DNA of 10,007 nt, from the NCBI GenBank assembly GCA_900769965.1, contig CAAGIQ010000147.1, forward strand, positions 1 through 10,007, read 5' to 3'. A program made the translations under genes and the position numbers. Position 1 is the first letter of the stretch, and each line of letters opens with the position of its first letter. The stretch comes from Bacilli bacterium. Its GTDB lineage: Bacteria; Bacillota_I; Bacilli_A; RFN20; CAG-288. Shown here in pieces: positions 6,266 to 10,007 of the stretch. The notes under the pieces are model-generated. The model was given only the letters and a program-made list of their open reading frames with translations, searched no databases and was not told the DNA's origin.

Positions 6266-8269
6266 TTATTCTTCCACTTCTAGAAGAATCTCTTTTAATT
6301 CTTCCTCTTCGATAACTCTAATTCCTAAAGCTTTAGCTTTATCTAATTTGCTGCCCGCTTCTCTTCCAGCTATAACTAAATCGGTAGCTTTTGAAACCGA
6401 GGAAGAAGAAATAGCGCCTAACTTCTCGAGCCTCTTAGTCATCTCGCTTCTAGATGCTATATCTAAAGTTCCGGTTAAGACGAACTTCTTACCTTTAAAG
6501 AAGTTATCTTTAGCTTCAATTTTCTCATTTAAGCACTTGAAGTTAACTCCTTGTTCTCTTAACTCTTCGATAACTCTTAAATTGTTTTCGTTAGCAAAAT
6601 ATTCTTTTATAGCAACAGCAGTCTTCTCACCGACATCTTTTAAGGAAGTTAGTTCTTCAATACTCGCGTTCATCAAAGCATCTAAATTCATAAAGTGATT
6701 AGAAAGAACTTGAGCAGTTTTCTTACCTACAAAGGAGATACCTAAACTGGCTATTACCATCTCTAAAGAATTCTTCTTGCTCTTCTCTATCGAAGCGAAC
6801 AAGGAATCTAATGTTTTCTCACCTATGCCATCTAAAAGCTTAATCTCTTCTCTGTGTTCTTTAAGCTTGTAAATAGAAGCGACATCATCTAAAAACTTCT
6901 CATTAAATAGATCTTCGACTAAGGAATCGCCTAGTCCATCGATATCCATTCCGTCTTTCGAAGCGAAATAGATTAACTTATTGATACTTCTAGACGGACA
7001 ATTCTCGTTCGGGCAACGATGTTGAACATCGGACTTAACTAACTCTGAACCGCAATACGGGCAATGAGTTGGGAAGAAATAAGGTTTAGAAGAAGGGTCT
7101 CTTCGCTCATTAATAACTCTTGTAACTTCAGGAATAACATCTCCAGCCTTATGTAAAGCGACGTAGTCTCCGATTCTTATATCGAGATTCTTGATGAAAT
7201 CTTCGTTATTTAAAGTGGCGCGAGCGATCATACTTCCAGCAACTCTAACCGGTTCAAGGACGGCGTTAGGAGTGACTCTACCAGTTCTTCCTACCGTAAT
7301 GAAGATGTCTTTCAATTGGGTTATAGCTTCTTCAGGAGGGAACTTATACGCTATAGCCCACTTAGGAGTTTTCATGGTGTAGCCTAATTCATCGTGAAGA
7401 GATAAAGAATCTACTTTTATTACTAATCCATCGATATCGTAAGGTAGAGATGGTCTCTTCTCATGATATTCATCGACGTATTTTAGAACTTCCTTTATAC
7501 CTTTTACTCTTCTTCTTTCCTTATTAGTTACAAAGCCTAACTCCTGCAAGTAATCTAACGAATCGGAGTGGTTTTTAAAACCTAACTCTTCAGCGTTAAC
7601 TAAATAGTACCAGAAGGCATCGAGCTTTCTAGATCTAGCAACTTTAGAATCTAGTTGACGGATAGAACCAGCAGCGGCATTTCTAGCATTAGCTAATAAA
7701 GGTTCACCATTCTCTTCTCTTTTCTTATTTAACATCTCTAAAGTAGCTTTAGACATGTAGACTTCACCTCTTACTTCAAGAGGTCTTTTATCTTTGATAT
7801 GAGTTGGGACGCTAGGAATAGTTAATACGTTATAGGTGACATCTTCACCTTCAACTCCATCTCCTCTAGTGGCAGCGTATTGAAGTTCGCCGTTTTCATA
7901 TACTAAAGACATAGCTAAGCCATCGATTTTAACTTCAGCCATGTATTCAACTTCGTTTAAGTTAGTACCTTCTCTAACCTTCCTATCGAAATCTATGAGC
8001 TCTTCCTTGTTAAAGACATCGCCTAAAGAAAGCATCATCCTTTGATGAACAACCTTCTTAAACTTATCCGATACCGCTCCGCCAACTCTAGAAGAAGGGG
8101 AAAGCTTATTCTTTAAATCAGGTCTTTTATTCTCCAAAGCTATGAGCTCTTCCATAAGCCTATCGTATTCCTGGTCGGAGACAGTCGATTCGTTAAGAAT
8201 GTAATATTCGTAATTATACCTGTTAAGTAACTCAGTTAACTCATCTATTCTTTTCTTATCTAAATCCAT
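6266..8269 (-). CDS. ligA: LigA, NAD-dependent DNA ligase
   Basis: LigA seals nicks in replication and repair, using NAD+ as adenylate donor. With the chosen start it is 667 residues, the usual length. Domains in order are as follows. Ia (NMN-binding), with YY at 22-23 and SDQEYD at 31-36. Adenylation domain, with the lysine nucleophile K114 in KIDG, then TRGDG (134-138) and DGLVIKV (280-286). OB fold, with VGRTGRVTPNAVLEP (326-340). Four-cysteine zinc finger C403/C406/C419/C424. Helix-hairpin-helix region. BRCT domain at about 589-667. An ATG 13 codons earlier (8308) would overlap pcrA by 35 bases and has no ribosome site. The ATG at 8269 follows AAGGAG by seven bases and begins four bases after the pcrA stop. 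All catalytic residues look intact. Confidence 0.97.
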   Translation of the reverse strand: MDLDKKRIDELTELLNRYNYEYYILNESTVSDQEYDRLMEELIALENKRPDLKNKLSPSSRVGGAVSDKFKKVVHQRMMLSLGDVFNKEELIDFDRKVREGTNLNEVEYMAEVKIDGLAMSLVYENGELQYAATRGDGVEGEDVTYNVLTIPSVPTHIKDKRPLEVRGEVYMSKATLEMLNKKREENGEPLLANARNAAAGSIRQLDSKVARSRKLDAFWYYLVNAEELGFKNHSDSLDYLQELGFVTNKERRRVKGIKEVLKYVDEYHEKRPSLPYDIDGLVIKVDSLSLHDELGYTMKTPKWAIAYKFPPEEAITQLKDIFITVGRTGRVTPNAVLEPVRVAGSMIARATLNNEDFIKNLDIRIGDYVALHKAGDVIPEVTRVINERRDPSSKPYFFPTHCPYCGSELVKSDVQHRCPNENCPSRSINKLIYFASKDGMDIDGLGDSLVEDLFNEKFLDDVASIYKLKEHREEIKLLDGIGEKTLDSLFASIEKSKKNSLEMVIASLGISFVGKKTAQVLSNHFMNLDALMNASIEELTSLKDVGEKTAVAIKEYFANENNLRVIEELREQGVNFKCLNEKIEAKDNFFKGKKFVLTGTLDIASRSEMTKRLEKLGAISSSSVSKATDLVIAGREAGSKLDKAKALGIRVIEEEELKEILLEVEE

Positions 8270-8273
8270 ATTA

Positions 8274-10007
8274 TTACTCCTTGATCTTTGAGAATCCTTT
8301 ATATCCAATCTTCAAAGTTCTTATATCGTTATCTTTAAACTCAACTTTGATCTTATCCCCTATAACTTCGATAACTTTACCTATACCAAAAGAGCTATGG
8401 GAAACCTTATCACCTACTATATAGGAGTCATCGTTTTTTACGACGTTAAGTCTTTTGACTCCTTGGAAAGAAGATATCGGTCTTCTTATCGTTTCTCGAG
8501 GCTTAAAAGGTGAACGAGAATCGAATGGAACAGGTTTTCTATTTTCACTTACTAACCCCGCTTCTTTTAAGAAAGGTGAAGGAGTTAATAAAGATCCATC
8601 ATATCTAGTTCCGCCAGAAGTCGACACGCAGAGATATTTTCTCGCCCTAGTCATAGCGACGTAAAATAGTCTTCTTTCCTCTTCGATAGCTTTTTCACCA
8701 GTTATATAAGCGTAGGAAGACGGGAAGATGTTATCGCACATCGAAGCTATAAACACGTAATCGAACTCGAGACCTTTTGAGACGTGAGCAGTCATAACTA
8801 AGACAGCATCAGCTTCTTCAATCTCATCTTGAGATGATTCTAAAGATACGTTAATAAGGAAGTCGGTGAGCGATAATCTCTCCTCTTCAGAAGATTCGAC
8901 AAAATCGTTTATAGCTTGTAAGAACTCGTTGACGTTATCCATTCTTAAAGTAGATTTATCTAATGAATCTTTTTCCTTTAAATCGAGTTCGTTGATGTAG
9001 TTTAAAAATCCAGCATCTTCAAAATATGCTCTAACCCTTCTAGAGAGTTCTTTGCCTTCAATTCCTTCAGCGTTTATAAGTCTATAATGACGTTTATAGG
9101 AGTCGACAAACTGTCTTAAACCCTCCTTTTGATATCTTTTTAAAGGGAGGTTATCAAAATCATCTAAAACTAGTTCAAAAATCGAAATATTTCTTTCTTT
9201 TGCCACAGTTTCTAGATCGCTTAAACCGACATCTCCAATCTTTCTAGATGGATTTTGAATAACTCTTAAAAAAGAATAGTCATCATCTTTATTGATCATC
9301 AATCTAAGATACGCTAAAGCCGCTTTAATCTCAGCTCTTTCGTAGAACTTAATAGATCCATATAACCTATAAGGTATTCCCATTCTTGAGAACATATGCT
9401 CAAAGTTACGCGAGATAAAGTTAGATCTATAGATAATAGCGATGTCAGAATAATTGACGTTTTTAAACCTGTGGAGTTCAGAGATTCTTCTAACTATCTC
9501 TTGCGCTTCTAACTCTTGAGAATAGGAACGAAGAAGATAGACATCTTGCCCTTCTTCTTTGTTAAAAGCTACTAAAGATTTATCAACTCTGTCGTTATTA
9601 TGCTTAATAAGCTCGTTAGCTCTATCTAGTATCTTTTGAGTAGAACGGTAGTTTAAATCGAGAGTAACAGTTTCTAAATCTCTAAAATCTTCTTCTAACG
9701 CTCTTTTAATAAGGTAGTTATTAGCACCTCTCCAGGTGTAGATAGTTTGATCAGGGTCACCGACTACACATAGTTCAGTTTCTTCGTTCATCAAGAGTCT
9801 AACTATATCGTATTGAATATCGTTAGTATCCTGGAACTCATCGATTAAGAAACACTTAAACAAGTTCTGATAGTACTCTCTTACATCTCTATAGCCTTGT
9901 AAAATCTTTCTCGTATAGATCAACAAATCATCGAAATCAACTAAGTTATTCTTAGCTAATTCAGCTTGATACTTTTCAAAAACACTATAAGTAAAATCGT
10001 AATCTAC
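8274..10007 (-). CDS. pcrA: PcrA, UvrD/Rep-family DNA helicase, lacking its N-terminus at the window edge
   Basis: PcrA is the essential 3'-5' helicase of Gram-positive bacteria, acting in repair, rolling-circle replication and removal of RNA polymerase or RecA from DNA. The 577 residues present read openly to the right edge, beginning before NNLVDFDDLLIYT; roughly 160 N-terminal residues with Walker A are outside the window. A TTG at 9926 is internal and is not a start. Visible motifs in order are DEFQDT (motif II), GDPDQTIYTWRGA (III), LNYRST (IV), MTAHVSKGLEFDYVF (V) and EEERRLFYVAMTRAR (VI). After a Pro/Arg-rich linker the last 50 residues (VGDKVSHSSFGIGKVIEV) form the Tudor-like fold that contacts RNA polymerase in PcrA. 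ligA follows four bases downstream, the conserved Bacilli order. Confidence 0.96.
   Translation of the reverse strand, partial: VDYDFTYSVFEKYQAELAKNNLVDFDDLLIYTRKILQGYRDVREYYQNLFKCFLIDEFQDTNDIQYDIVRLLMNEETELCVVGDPDQTIYTWRGANNYLIKRALEEDFRDLETVTLDLNYRSTQKILDRANELIKHNNDRVDKSLVAFNKEEGQDVYLLRSYSQELEAQEIVRRISELHRFKNVNYSDIAIIYRSNFISRNFEHMFSRMGIPYRLYGSIKFYERAEIKAALAYLRLMINKDDDYSFLRVIQNPSRKIGDVGLSDLETVAKERNISIFELVLDDFDNLPLKRYQKEGLRQFVDSYKRHYRLINAEGIEGKELSRRVRAYFEDAGFLNYINELDLKEKDSLDKSTLRMDNVNEFLQAINDFVESSEEERLSLTDFLINVSLESSQDEIEEADAVLVMTAHVSKGLEFDYVFIASMCDNIFPSSYAYITGEKAIEEERRLFYVAMTRARKYLCVSTSGGTRYDGSLLTPSPFLKEAGLVSENRKPVPFDSRSPFKPRETIRRPISSFQGVKRLNVVKNDDSYIVGDKVSHSSFGIGKVIEVIGDKIKVEFKDNDIRTLKIGYKGFSKIKE

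Noticed and set aside
8270..8308. Longer ligA start with 13 extra residues overlapping pcrA
   Set aside because: There is no ribosome site, the overlap is 35 bases, the extra residues are not conserved family sequence, and an ideal AAGGAG lies before the ATG at 8269.
9924..9926. TTG as the start of pcrA
   Set aside because: The frame stays open to base 10007 and the extra residues match PcrA (NNLVDFDD), so this is an internal Leu codon.

Overview
The window looks like ordinary chromosome from a low-GC Bacillota, most likely class Bacilli or a Mollicutes-related gut lineage. The evidence is AT-rich codon use, strong Shine-Dalgarno (SD) sites, GatCAB, NAD-dependent ligase next to PcrA, and a reverse rubrerythrin typical of anaerobes. 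TGG encodes Trp and gatC ends in TGA, so the standard bacterial code fits. The lineage is an inference from protein resemblance.

All eight genes lie on the minus strand, so transcription runs from high to low coordinates. From the right edge: pcrA (5' end missing), ligA, gatC, gatA and gatB form one tightly packed run, with gaps or overlaps of 4, 45, -4 and 1 nt. It ends at a strong hairpin terminator overlapping the gatB stop codon (3016-3045). This run joins replication/repair enzymes to the glutamyl-tRNA amidotransferase that makes Gln-tRNA(Gln) and/or Asn-tRNA(Asn). Next is a single-gene unit for a reverse rubrerythrin (peroxide reductase), with its own promoter, two TTAG...CTAA dyads and its own terminator. 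Then comes an unrecognised four-helix membrane protein that is richer in A+T. Last, tgt and queA, one base apart behind a good sigma-A-type promoter, encode consecutive steps of queuosine synthesis on tRNA.

The first 13 bases are identical to the 3' end of the standard Illumina adapter. queA is therefore cut by an assembly or trimming artefact at the left edge and its last four apparent codons are not genomic. No gene-free stretch exceeds 185 bases. I see no mobile element, CRISPR array, tRNA, rRNA or phage gene, and no new multigene system. The points worth a second look are the rubrerythrin control region, substitutions around the GatA active site, the orphan membrane protein and the adapter remnant.
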